This document shows, piece by piece, positions 35,443 to 47,400 of a stretch of DNA of 64,000 nucleotides; position 1 is the stretch's first letter; each line of letters begins with the position of its first letter. The notes below the pieces were generated by a model. The model searched no databases. It saw only the letters and a list, made by a program, of their open reading frames with translations, and was not told the origin of the DNA. The stretch comes from Endocalyx cinctus (taxonomy: Eukaryota; Ascomycota; Sordariomycetes; Amphisphaeriales; Apiosporaceae): the NCBI GenBank assembly GCA_001600455.1, contig BCKC01000002.1:2804171-2868170 (forward strand), read 5' to 3'. The position numbers were made by a program, and so were the translations under genes.

Positions 35443-37816
35443 ATGACTGGGTCAGTTCCATCTTCGCGTCTTTTATTCTCTTCTTCTTCTTCTTCGAGAC
35501 TCGCCAAAGCTGCTTCTGGTGTTCGCGGTTTTTACACATATACCTTTTACCACCGTCGGTCATTAAGATCAACAACTCCCTCCTCTCTTTCAACTTTCCG
35601 TCTAAACACTATAACTTTTCTTTCGTCAGAGTCGCATCCGCAATCGCACGTAAACCGTTCACTATCCACCATGGCGGCCTCTAATACCGCCCTCGAGAAT
35701 CTAACCGCCCAGATGGCCCAACTTCCTCCTCTCGAGAAACTCCCCAATTCTTACCCTGAAGTCAACCCCCAAGATATTTACCGTTCGCACGCGGCATCCA
35801 TTTTACACAAGATTACAGGAATAGACATCAAAATCATCTTCAGCAATCTTCAATGGACCTCGTCATTAGACAAGGGAGACTTGGTTCTTCCTATTCCAGC
35901 CCTACGAGTAAAGGGTAAACCGACTGATCTAGGTCAACAGTGGTTAGATAAAGTATGTACCCATAACATCCTATTCCCTTCATTCGCCCTCATCGTGTAA
36001 CCTTCCTGTAACCCTATCCTTAAAATTAAACTAACGCGATGTCAAACAGTGGCCTGAATCTCCTCTCCTCGAGAAACCTACCCTCAGCGGCGTTTTTCTG
36101 AATTTCCTCTACAAACCCGGACCTCTTACTAAGGTGACGATACCCATGATCCAGGCCAAAAAAACCGACTTCGGCGTCAACAAGTCTGTAGGTCTTCGTG
36201 ATCCCGAAGATCCTTCTAAGGGTAGAAAACGCATAGTCGTCGAGTTCTCTTCGCCCAATATTGCGAAACCTTTCCACGCTGGTCACCTGCGAAGTACAAT
36301 TATTGGAGGTTTCCTCGGTAACCTTTACGATGCCGCGGGCTGGGATGTCGTCCGGGTGAACTACCTGGGCGACTGGGGAAAGCAATACGGTGTGCTGGCC
36401 TTGGGTTTCAAGAAGTTCGGCAGTGAAGAAGCTTTGGCTAAAGAACCCATTCTACACCTCTACGAAGTCTACGTAAAAATCAGCAAGGAAGTCGCTGATG
36501 AGAAAGAGGAGATCGAGCGTCTCGAGAAGGAGGGTAAAAAGGACGAAGCCCAGCACCTCAGGACTAACGGGGTCGACGAACAGGCTCGTCAATATTTCAA
36601 GCGCATGACGGATGGTGACGAGGAAGCCCTCGCCCTCTGGAAGCGCTTCCGAGACCTGAGTATCCAGAGATATAAAGAAACCTATGCTCGACTAAACATC
36701 TGCTTCGACGAATACTCGGGAGAAAGTCAAGTATCCGAAGAAGCCATGAAAAGCGCTGCCGAGAAGATGGTCGAAATGGGTATAGCCGAAGAATCGGAAG
36801 GTGCCCTTCTTGTCGATTTCACCAAGCATGTTCCCGGCAAGGCAGGCAAGTCTTTGGAGAAGGCCCTCGTTCGAAAGCGAGACGGCACGGCTCTATATCT
36901 TACGCGAGATATCAGCGAACTGCTTCACCGCGAGGAAAAGTACAAGTTCGATCAGATGATTTATGTTATCGCTTCGCAACAGGACCTGCACGTGAAGCAG
37001 TTTTTCAAAATCGTCGAGCTCATGGGATACAAAGAGATCGCGGAGAAATGCCAGCATATCAACTTCGGTCTAGTCCTGGGTATGAGTACTCGAAAAGGAA
37101 CGGCCAAGTTCTTGGACGACATTCTACGAGATGTCGGTGACCATATGCACTCCGTGATGCGTAAAAACGAAGAAAAGTATAAGCAAGTCGAAAACCCCGA
37201 CCTTACGGCGGATCTTATGGGTATTAGTAGTGTAATGGTACAAGACATGCGTGGCAAGAGGTAAGCTAATTTCACGTGATAAAGAACGAGTGCGACCGGG
37301 TTAACTGACGACTGCAGAATCAACAACTATCACTTCGACATGGATGTCATGACATCTTTCGAAGGTGACACCGGGCCATATCTCCAGTACGCGCACGCCC
37401 GGCTATGCTCGATTACTCGCCGAGCTGCTGTGAGCGCGGAGGATATCGCGTCTGCCGATCTCACCCTTCTTACCGAACCGCACGCCGTCAACTTAATTCG
37501 AGCGTTGTCGCAATGGCCAGACGTTGTTCAGAATACGCTCAAAACACTGGAGCCCTCAACAGTCCTAACGTACCTTTTTAAGATGACACATTCACTCAGC
37601 TCTAGTTACGACCATCTGCAAGTTGTAGGGTCCGAGCCGGGCTTGAAGAATGCTCGAATGGCTCTGTATGATTCGGCCAGGATTGTTCTTAATAACGGCA
37701 TGCGCCTACTTGGTTTGACACCTGTTGAAAGGTAAGAATTATCTAAAGTTTCTTTTATCTTTCTTTATCCTTTCTTTGATTCGTTGAGAAGAGCTAACAG
37801 GAAGTGCAGGATGTAA
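35443..37816 (+). CDS. Arginyl-tRNA synthetase, probably cytosolic and mitochondrial
   Basis: Exons 35443-35952, 36050-37260, 37318-37731 and 37810-37816 give 713 residues. The enzyme charges tRNA-Arg. The class I signatures are H-A-G-H (246-249, HIGH equivalent) after S-S-P-N-I-A-K-P, and M-S-T-R-K-G (515-520, KMSKS equivalent). The N-terminal additive domain precedes them and the anticodon-binding domain follows, ending in the usual P-V-E-R-M. The first 76 residues are rich in Arg, Ser and Thr with no acidic residue until about 63, a typical mitochondrial presequence. A second in-frame ATG at 35671, with a strong ACCATGG context, gives a 637-residue form of normal cytosolic length. One gene could thus supply both compartments by leaky scanning or alternative transcription starts. 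The last exon carries only seven coding bases. Confidence 0.92.
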
Positions 37817-39717
37817 TGTACACCAATTCAGGTGCATGCAAATCTCTCAGGATTAGACATGATGTATGCGACGTACAGTATATCGTTCATTGTAGATTTA
37901 TATGGTTGGTTTGGTTTGGTTTGAAATCCACGGTAACGACAGATAAGCTAGATCAAAGTTCTAAGTTCTAACTACGAGGTAAACTAGAGAGAATAGAAAA
38001 GTTGACGTAATTGAAAAAAAAAAAAAAAAAAACTGATTATATTCCATTAGTCCACTCAAAATATTCTTTTATCTCGGTCTCAACATACGCGTAGTTTGTT
38101 ATCTCGCGAATGATATTTAAGAGGATTTCTCCGAGTTCGTTCATACCTTTCTTCAGCATGAGATTTCCCATTTACTTTTTTATATACAGATATGTAATCA
38201 TCTTTCTCATTGGTGGAAGTTCTATCTCGCCTGTTATCGAAGGAGTTTGGATATTTGTTATGCCCGAAAATGATACATACATACTTGCTCAGTTACTGTT
38301 AGAGTTTGTGTCAAAGCCGAATCTTGCAGGATTTGCGACCGACAAGGTCAACCATGCATAGATCTAAAGAAGCGCTAAATCCATCCTTATACTACTGTTT
38401 ATGTATGGATAATTAGACGTTCACGAGTGTTTGATCACATTGTGATATGGCAATTTTTGCTTGAGCCCTCCCAGCCTCGGGCTGTGACGACAAAATATTG
38501 AAATTAAATAAACGCCACTCTGCTCTTATGCCGCCCTTATTCCTCGGCCACCAAATTTCCCCGTGACACCAGCTCTGCCGATTGGTAGTTCTATGATGCT
38601 ATAGATTCCCAATCTGATGCCGTGTAATTTCTTCACCACGTGTTGGGTAACACGATCAACACCCTATAGCTTATCATCTTCCTTACATATTCCAGAACAT
38701 CAGGATAACCTACAGCCACCTTTTCTTGGACCTACGGTCACCCGCGTCAGGATGTCTTGGATATATACATACGGTAGTAGAATTCTAATCTTTGTGTACC
38801 TTCAAAGTGCATTGGTAATGATCCCACCACAAAATCCTCACTAGTAAACTCGGCCCTATAATGTATATGGGATACTAAGGGAAATACTCTATAATCCTTC
38901 AAAGCCTAAAATGTAGCATCTGTGGGGGATAAGATATGGAAATCTCACCACCTCTCTGACCGTTCATCAGTTATTTTCCCCGTTTTACTGGCTTGGATTC
39001 TTTTATTAGCAAAGGAAAAACTATAACTAAAAAACTTCAAAGTTGGATGCGGAATCTCCGGTGAGTTTTTATAAGTGCAATTTTGGATCCTTCGGTTTGG
39101 TGCCACCACTTTCTTGGAAGGGCGAAGATCTATCTTTTTATAGATGTGTAACCAAAAAGGAAAAAAAAAAAAAAAAAAAAAAACGCGCTTTTCGTCCTGG
39201 GATAACCGGGCGTCTATAAGCTTAGCGTGAGCGGGAAGAGAACGGGCGAGAGAAATTATCGTATTTCTAATCCTGCCTTGTCGAGAACCCAGCTCGGTAC
39301 TATGGCTCCCAATATCATAAGATATGCTTTTGCATCCCGTGCCCTGGCTGGGGGTGTGTCAGAAAAGTCAAGTTAAGTCAAGTTGTCACAGATATCGAGA
39401 CAGGGTCCCCCCCATCTCTTTCGACTTTTTTCTTATTTTCTTTTAATAACTTTTTTTTTAATATCTGTTTATTTTGAAATCGTACCAGCTCTATACGGAA
39501 CTCCCCGTTTCTGCACAAGTAGCTGTCTTCTTTCTTATCGTAGAGAGTTCCTTCTTTCTCGTCCTCTTATTCTCCTTGTCTCTTGTTACCTTATACTTAA
39601 CTCACCTCGTCTCATCTGGCCCTTTCCCTCAACGCATCGTCACCTTGCTTTAGCCTTCTTGCATGATCATACATAGCCTATTTTTCTTTTTTTTCTTTCG
39701 AGGTTCACATATAGAGA
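37817..39717. other. Intergenic
   Basis: Contains A tracts at 38014-38032 and 39160-39183 and a short TTTGG repeat near 37905-37922. An 83-codon frame at 38110-38361 has no recognisable features. The pyrimidine-rich stretch after about 39400 is probably the promoter and leader of the P450 gene. Confidence 0.55.
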
Positions 39718-42005
39718 ATGGCCGTTATTATACCGTTCTTGATATTCACATCGATATTGATAACCCTCTTCTATGTGAAGAGTATACTAGACGCCAGGGC
39801 AAGAATACCACCGGGAGCCAAGCCCTTGCCTGGACCAACATGTAAGTAGAAAGACACGATGACGACAGAAACAATCAGAACTCCCTTCTCCATTCATCTT
39901 CCCCTCTACTCTCCACACCCCAAGATAAATGTCCAACTTACCCCAACTCTCTTTCTTACTTTGCTGTCACATATAGGTTACCCCTTAGTGGGCCGTGTGC
40001 ACGATGTGCCGGCGGAAACGTCTTGGCTCAAGTTCTATGAATGGAGCAAAGAATACGGCCCGATCTACCAGATGGAGATCTTTGGCAGCGTTCACGTCTG
40101 GATCTCTTCCGAGCAGATCGCCCATGACTTGCTCTCACGCCGGGCCACCATCTACTCTGACCGACCCATGATTCCTAACTTGCCCGACAACCGGACAAGC
40201 GGGGATTACCTTGCCCTTTCCGGTCGTAACGGTGAGTTTTTTTTTTTTTCATTTCGTCGAGTAACTGAACAGGTACTAATAATTCCCGTTCAATATTTTT
40301 TAAGACACTTGGAAGAGACAAAGAAAGCTGTGCCAGCAGCTGATGACGGTCTCGGCCAACGCCTCGCTCCACGAGTATCCCACGCAGGAGCGGGACCGGT
40401 TTCTCTACCTCCTCTGGAAGGACCCGTCGCAGTACCGCGAGTACATCGAGCAGTTCACGGGACGGACCGTGTCCCGGCTATCCTGGGGCACCGCGCACTC
40501 GGAAAAGCTCCTGCGCGAAACGACGTTCGGCCTCCTCGAGAGCATCTCCCCTTCGGGAGCCCTCCCCAACGTCATCTCCTGGCTCATGCACGTGCCTCTG
40601 TGCGTGAGCCCCTGGAAGCGGAAGGAGAAGGCCCGGCACGAGCTCGAGGCCGGGCTCCTCAAGGGGAACGTGCGGTACGTGCACGACCGGCTCGGCGAGG
40701 GGAACGCCGACCCTAGCTTCGTCCGCACTTTTATCAACACCCTCACGGGGGACGGCGACGAGGCCAAGTGGGGGAGCGAGGCCGAGTGTACCTACGTCGT
40801 GGGCCAGATGGCTATCGCCGGCGCTTTGACTATCGGTAGCCCCATCCAGAGCTTCCTCCTCGCTATGCTGCATTACCCCGAGTGGCAGCGAAAGCTGCAG
40901 CGGGAGATCGACGTCGTTTGCGAGGGGAAATGCCCCCGTTGGGAGGATAGGGAGAAGTTGCCGCTCTTGAGAGCTGTCGTGAAGGAGGTCATTCGGTGGC
41001 GTCCTCCCGTTCCTACTGGTAAGTTTCTCAGGTCTTCTTTATTGATATTAAATAAGAAGTTGTGAAAAAAAGAGGCTGATCAGAGTGGAAATCTTTTATA
41101 GGTATTCCTCATGCGTTAGAGAAGGACGACGTTTATAACGGTTACTTCATCCCGGGCGGTGCTACTATCCACGCTTTAGAATGGTAAGTCATTACATTTC
41201 ATATCTACATACACGCATGCAGTAGTGTGAAAACCTTCTTTCTACCTTTTGGGAAATAAGAAGTCTGCACAGAAATATATACATACCGCACCACACCACG
41301 CCACTCCTCTACTTCCCTTGACGCAAGCAACATCCTTGAGGCGTTGGTTTTACTAACTCTTTCTCTCTCCTTCAAAATAGGGGCATCACGCGCAACGAGG
41401 AAATGTATCCCGACCCCGAAACCTTCAACCCAGGACGATGGCTGGAGCCCTCGTACCCGACGTACAAGGAGCCCCTGACGCTGCACCCGAACCTAAGCGG
41501 GTTCAGCCAGTTCGGGTTCGGGCGCCGGACCTGCCAGGGGATCCCCATCGTCGAGCAGGACCTGCTCCTGACCATGGGCGGGATGGCGTGGGCGTTCGAC
41601 CTCGTGAAGAAGCGGCGCCCCGAGGACGGGACCGAGGTCCCCGTTCACTGGAACGACTACACGCCTTTACTCATCGCGAAGCCGGCCCCCTTCGAGTTCG
41701 ACGTCGTGGCCAGGTCCGAAAGCAAGGAGAGGTCGTTGAGGGAGATGTGGGATCGGAGTAAGGACGAGAGGGACGCGGACGAGGAGGAGAGGGAGAGGAT
41801 CGAGAAGGAGAAGGAGATGATGGAACGCTACTCTCCCGTCGCTACCGTTACCGCTACTCACGGCGGTAAATTCGCCGCTCGTAAGAGGAAGAGCGGCAGT
41901 CATGACGAGGATTCGGGTTCCGGTAGCGATCGGGGAAGCGAGACGAGTGGTTCCTCTATCAAGTCTGACAGCGACGATATCGACAAGCTTGATATTTGGG
42001 CTTGA
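39718..42005 (+). CDS. Cytochrome P450 monooxygenase
   Basis: Exons 39718-39841, 39977-40231, 40305-41018, 41102-41183 and 41381-42005 give 599 residues. All four introns have standard signals and keep frame. A hydrophobic N-terminal anchor (about 1-22) and a Pro-rich hinge P-P-G-A-K-P-L-P-G-P place it on the ER. Haem-binding F-G-F-G-R-R-T-C-Q-G has Cys443 as axial ligand; the K-helix E-x-x-R is Glu354/Arg357. The layout is like fungal CYP2-clade or CYP64-type enzymes, but I cannot assign a family. The I-helix, usually A/G-G-x-D/E-T-T, reads A-G-A-L-T-I-G at 298-304 and lacks the acid. About 90 residues beyond the normal end are highly charged (Glu/Arg/Lys, then Ser/Asp), which is unusual. 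Exons 3 and 5 are far more GC-rich than exons 1 and 2. The MFS gene downstream is convergent. The substrate is unknown. Confidence 0.9.
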
Positions 42006-42641
42006 AAAGAGAAGGAAGAGAAACCTCTCAACCTCCCCCTTTTCGCGTTTCAACTCTTTAGAGTGCAGGGTATCAGCCTAAGATCGTTCACTCGCATGTC
42101 TTCTTTTTATGTACCTTTAAAAAAAGATTGTTGGTTTTGTTTAAGTTTTGATTTTCTTTCTCTTCTTCTCGGGTTTAGTTAATAAGATCTACTAAAGGGT
42201 GGCAGTACATTTAGTCGTGATATATAAGTGGCGCTTCGCGGTGTAATTTAGAAGAAGACAAATTGACTATACATATCTTACTTACCTATAAAGGTTCTTT
42301 TGAATGTCCGTAATTATCACACCCTAGTTGTTCTAATTAATGATAAAAATACCTCTCAATCTCACTGAGCAATGATACTTTTGGTGGTAATTTATTAATT
42401 TAGCATCGTAAAACTTCTTCAAAATTAGAAATTAGAAATCATCTGCCCCAAATCTACATAACACCAGCGCTTCTCCCATCTAACTCAGTTCGTAACATTC
42501 GAATCTAGTCTATCTAATTTTTTCATCTACCTCATTCAACAGACTAAATTTTATAGGGGGTATCGGTTAGGTAACATATCTTATGTTTACGTAGTGTACA
42601 AGATATGCATCTTGCGACATAAAAAGAAAGAAAGAAAAAAT
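42006..42641. other. Intergenic, between convergent P450 and MFS genes
   Basis: Holds the 3' flanks of both genes. AT-rich; nothing else seen. Confidence 0.6.
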
Positions 42642-44629
42642 TCATAGCGTGAAGCGGAACGAAGGGTGATAATCACCCATATTCTCGACCTCTTCCTTAG
42701 GTCTCGAGAGGCGATCGTCCCTCTCGCCCGCCTCGCGCTTCTTGTTCTCCCGCCAGAGCACGATCACCATAGCCACGGTAGCTGCGCCGCCGATCCAGTT
42801 GAAAGCGAGGCCGACGCCGTACCCCGTCGGGTAGAGGGGCGCCTCCCTGGTCAGGAAGACGTTGGAGGCGACGATGCCGGCGAGGTTTCCGATGGTGACC
42901 TGGATGCCGGCGCCGATGGAGCGCTTCCAGTGGCCCGAGATGTTGTTGGCCAGCCAGGCGACCGACATGGACGGGGTGATGTAGCCGCCGATGATGATCA
43001 GGAAGATGGCGAAGTACTTCACCTCACGACTCAAGTTCGGGTTCGAGAGCTGCCCGAGCAGGATCCCGTACCCGGCGGTGACGACGAGCACGGCCGCCAT
43101 GATGAACCCGAACCGGTGCTTCAGCCGGTCGGAGAAGTACGCGCTTACGAGCATCGCGACCGCCGCTACGACGTACACCGGAATCGTGTGCACCTGCGCC
43201 TCTTGCGCTTGCCAGCCAAACTCGACGAGGATGGTGGGCATGAAGAAAGTGGTTGAATAAGCCGTGATACCTATTACACAAGTTCTTGACGTTAGTAAGG
43301 TCTCTTATATATATGAAGAGTATGTAACGTACTATAGCCCATGAACATCAATGCACCTAGCCAAACTTTCAAGTCCGATAGGATAAGCTTGCGAGAGAAA
43401 TCGTTCAAAGTATCCATCTGTGCATTTTCGGTGCCGTCTTCAGCCATTCGAAGCTTCAGTAGCCTCTTCTCCTCTACGGTCAGGAACCGAGCCTGGTCGG
43501 GCCAGTCGACAATTAGGAAGGAAGCGATGAAGGCAACAAAGGCCGTGGCGGCGCCCTCGATAATGAAAATCCAGCGCCAGGCCGCAATCCCGTTTCTTCC
43601 GCCTAGACCAGCAATCGCGTATGCCAAAAGCTGCAATAAAAGAATAAGTCAGAGTGTCAGGGGAATCTCGGTTTAAAAAGTGAAGGTAGATACTCACACC
43701 TCCAAAGGCACCACCGACAAGTGTCGAGCAGAAATAAAAGCTGATACGCTTTTGAAACTCATGTCTTTTGTAGTACATAGACGTCAGGTACTATTTCCAG
43801 AGCCGTCAGTCAATCATTACTAAAGCCTACTTAAAAATCGGAGAAGCATATCTCCACGTATGTATGGGGCTTGCACTCACGATTATTCCTGGCATAACTC
43901 CAGCCTCGAAAATGCCGAGGAAGAAGCGGAGAACGACCAGGCCTTCGTAAGACTTGACGAAGCCCATGGACATATTGACGATACCCCAAGCAAACATCAA
44001 AGACGATAGGTATAAAGCTAATCATCGTCAATTAAGACGTCGTTAACCAATGACTGGAGAAATAGCGAGTACACTAGACAGGATCGGGGTAAACAGTCCA
44101 CTAGCAAACTTACAAGGTCTCATCTTCTTGATTATCATATTACTTGGCACCTCCAAGAGGATGTAAGGGATGAAGTAGACCTATATGATAACGTCAGCAA
44201 AGCTTATATGCCAAGAAAAAATATGCTAAAGAGGGGAAAGAGAGAGAAAGGGGGGGGGGGGGGGGGGGAAGGACTTCTTACGAAAAGGACAATATTGAAC
44301 TTGTTGCCGGTAAGATCCAGGTCTTCGGTTAAGCCTTGGATACGAGCATTGCTGATATTGATACGATCTAAGAAGGAAAAAGCATAGACTACAAATAGGA
44401 TAGGCCAAATGTGAAGGTCGAGCTTCCAAAGAAGTCGTCGCTCAGCCTCGGGATCAATTTTTTCGTCTGGAAAGTTGGCGGCGACGCCGGGAGGAGCGCC
44501 GATCGAAAAAGTGGCACCACCGTCATTGTTCGGGAGAGATGGCTTATTAATCATGTCCTTAGGATCATCCGTCACAGTAGCGGATTTGGTTAGCATGGTA
44601 CTCTTATCTTGAGAAGAATCGCGAGACAT
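42642..44629 (-). CDS. MFS transporter, anion:cation symporter (Dal5-like)
   Basis: Exons 44629-44282, 44180-44114, 44017-43881, 43790-43698, 43630-43333 and 43270-42642 give 523 residues; every junction keeps frame. The protein has about 12 membrane segments with a cytosolic N-terminus of about 75 residues. It matches the family of fungal allantoate, nicotinate, pantothenate and other organic-anion permeases: D-R-x-N-I-x-N-A in the first segment region, W-G-I-V then G-F-V-K-S-Y-E-G-L, and R-F-F-L-G-I-F-E-A-G-V-M-P-G, followed by Y-Y-K-R-H-E-x-Q-x-R. The substrate cannot be told from sequence. The frame is open upstream only to a TTG; the ATG at 44629 is the start. Intron 1 contains an unbroken run of 19 C on the coding strand. 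The last exon is much more GC-rich than the others. Confidence 0.9.
44250..44268. repeat. G19 homopolymer in an intron
   Basis: Nineteen consecutive G on the plus strand (C on the coding strand), starting 12 bases inside intron 1 of the MFS gene. It is the only long G/C homopolymer in the window; all other long runs are A/T. Confidence 0.85.
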
Positions 44630-47400
44630 TGCGTCGCCGATCAAGTATGAACCGAAGCGAAGGGAAACTGATGAAGGAAAAAGGACAGACGAAAAGACTG
44701 GAGGAAAGACGGTATATGAATTTACCGGTCAAAAGAAAAGAGAAGAAGAAAAAAACATGCTAATTATAAACACTTAAGCAAGAAAGAGGAGCATATGTGG
44801 AGTTGATATAAAGGTCTATGCATTGCATATATACTTACGATGTCAAAGCAAAGAAGAAGAGAAGAGAAAAATTGATTGGGTCAGGGATTACAGGTGCTAT
44901 ACTTCATACATGAACAATAAGAGGTACTTGGAAGCCCTAGTCTAATACTATCTTGAAAAGCTGTAACAGGATAAAAAGTAATTGTGTACCATATCGACTG
45001 TAGTCGTTTTCTTATCATTTATTATGATCTTGGTACAGACTACGAGCTGTGATTCTGAGAGTGGAGATGTAATTCCCGTTCATTACGATGGTCTGGTTAC
45101 GTGCGACTCAATTGTTTATCGCGACAATAGATCAATAGGTGGTAGATATGCGAGTGGAAAATAACATTCGGTCCGTGGTCAATATTCTGACAGAATAGAA
45201 GATAGCCATTAATCAGATGATAGGACGGTGTGCACAGAAGACATGCACGACGTTACCAGGGCGTTGGAATTCGGCAAAGTCCCAAAAAGAAAAGTTCTGG
45301 TAAGGTAGGATTTGCCAAGATACCTAAACCATAATCAGTCACTTGCGCGCGAAATTATCAAGGTTGGCGATGCATGATATCCGTTTTGTTTACCGAGAGA
45401 TTGAGAAAATACCTACCATGTGTTTATTTATCCCGGAAGGTTGGGAAAGGCGGGTTACGTTATTCCGAAGAGAGAATAGCCAACCCAATTTGCTGGAAAA
45501 TGATGTTCTACGTACCTTTGTATCGGGTCTGTCAACAGTCATGATACCCCTTAAGGTGGGCCTGAGTTCGCTATAAAGACCCTTAATTATAGCTCCGTGA
45601 TACGGTAATATACCTCCGCATCTGTGCTGAACAACCAAAGATATTTCAACCGAAAAAAAAAAAAAAACGAAGCTGTGGACTCGTGTATCAATCATGCGGT
45701 GTGAAGTGCGTATGTAATTGAGAGATATTACCATTCAAAACGTTAATTGGTTCCATCGAATCTATCACGTAAATATTCAGACTACTTTACTACAGCTAAT
45801 GGCCTCCCCTATTTTATTTTTACACTGACAGACTGATCCACGGGTGTTCCTACAAGTCATGTGATGTAAATAGCGACATCGTGATATCAACCCGACCACA
45901 ATATAACTAGTTTTCGAGGGAATATCAATCATTACTGTCAGATATTTGGTTGTATGAAAAAAAAATTACGCTTATATACGAGTACATAAAAAATAACCAC
46001 AAACAGTCAATAACTCGTTACACTCTAGCTAATGTCGTACTCCCGGTCTCGAGACGGCGACTTACATCAATAGTCACACCCGCATTTCGCCTGTTCGCAT
46101 GTATATTCTAAGTCTCCACGTAACAATGCTAGAATACTTCTAAACTGTTCCCTACCACCAGTGATGGTTATTTAAGGAATATCAAGATATGCCCCTGACT
46201 TTGGTAATGCAGAGGATACCAAGTCGTTTGCCTCTTATATATCCGCACCGCTTACGGGATCTACATTGGCTTTTCTTCGTTTCGGGTAATTATATATATA
46301 TATATAATGTATAAACGCAACTGCATATATCAAATCATTGATTGTTCTCGGGGAAAATATCTGAGTCGATTATTTTCGAGTTATTGAGTGATTTTTGTTT
46401 TGTTTCTTTTCACTTCTACTACAGGGCAGCACAAAATATGTAGTTGACAAGAACGGAAATTTGAGGGGTATTATGTTCATTTCTTCCGGAAAGCTTTTAT
46501 CTGATATCCCTTCTCGGCCCTCCTCTAACATAGTAAATTGTGTCGATATCAGGGTCGTGAGTTGAGTGTGAAAGTAGGCTTAGTTACTATTCAGTGTTAC
46601 GCAAGCAGTTACAAAAGTTGGACAGTTATGATATTATTTGTTTTCCTTTGTTCCTATCTCGTGAAGGTAGAAAACTCTTTATTTGATACTTATTATCATC
46701 ATCGCGGTTACCCATAGGATAGCTGGTAGTACCAATGGAAATACATATCAATGTGTAAAGTTAAGCATACCGGAGTGAAAGTATAGCACGCATGATACTA
46801 GTTAGGTAGGTATAGGGCCCAATAATACATCAATTCCTGGCTCTTTCTTCATATTAAATATATGGGAGGGAGGTTACATATATATATACATCGTAATAAT
46901 ACATTCACATCAGGGTGGCTGGTAGCTACCTGGCATCTGACACCTGACACCTGACACAACGAAAGAAAGCATGAGGTATGTAGAGAGGAATTTCAATTTC
47001 AAATTGTCTGTTAGTAAGGGACCAGCCCAAAAAACCCATCCATCTATCGATGCAATGAAATATGTAACGCCGAATGATGCAACATTGAAAGTGATAGGAG
47101 CTTGTGCACTATCCTTTTTTCCCACCACTACCAATCCGAATTTTTTCTATCACCCCATTATAAATGCTCCCATACTCAAGCCCTAGAGTATGATAATGCA
47201 CCTTTTTATGCAAAAATGTGGAATTATCCAATGAGAAGACAAAAAAAAAACATGAAAAGAAGGATAGAGATGATCGTTTCCTCCACAATATACAAAAACT
47301 CGACTCCGTATCTAACGATGACACCTTGCTAAGTCCAATTGCATATTTGTTCGTTTGCTTTTTTTTTTTTTCCCAGTAGTCATTATTATCAAATAAATTC
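44630..47400. other. Intergenic
   Basis: AT-rich DNA with a TA repeat (about 46289-46306) and three CTGACAC units (about 46935-46957). Small frames are present but none has protein-like features. No gene seen. Confidence 0.5.

Noticed and set aside
38110..38361. 83-codon frame on the plus strand with hydrophobic stretches
   Set aside because: Phe/Ile-rich translation is what T-rich DNA gives by chance; no family likeness or gene context.
42666..43256. 196-codon open frame on the plus strand
   Set aside because: Antisense shadow of the GC-rich last exon of the MFS gene.
39718..44629. P450 plus MFS as a secondary-metabolite cluster
   Set aside because: No polyketide synthase, NRPS, terpene cyclase or cluster regulator lies nearby; the pair alone does not support a cluster.
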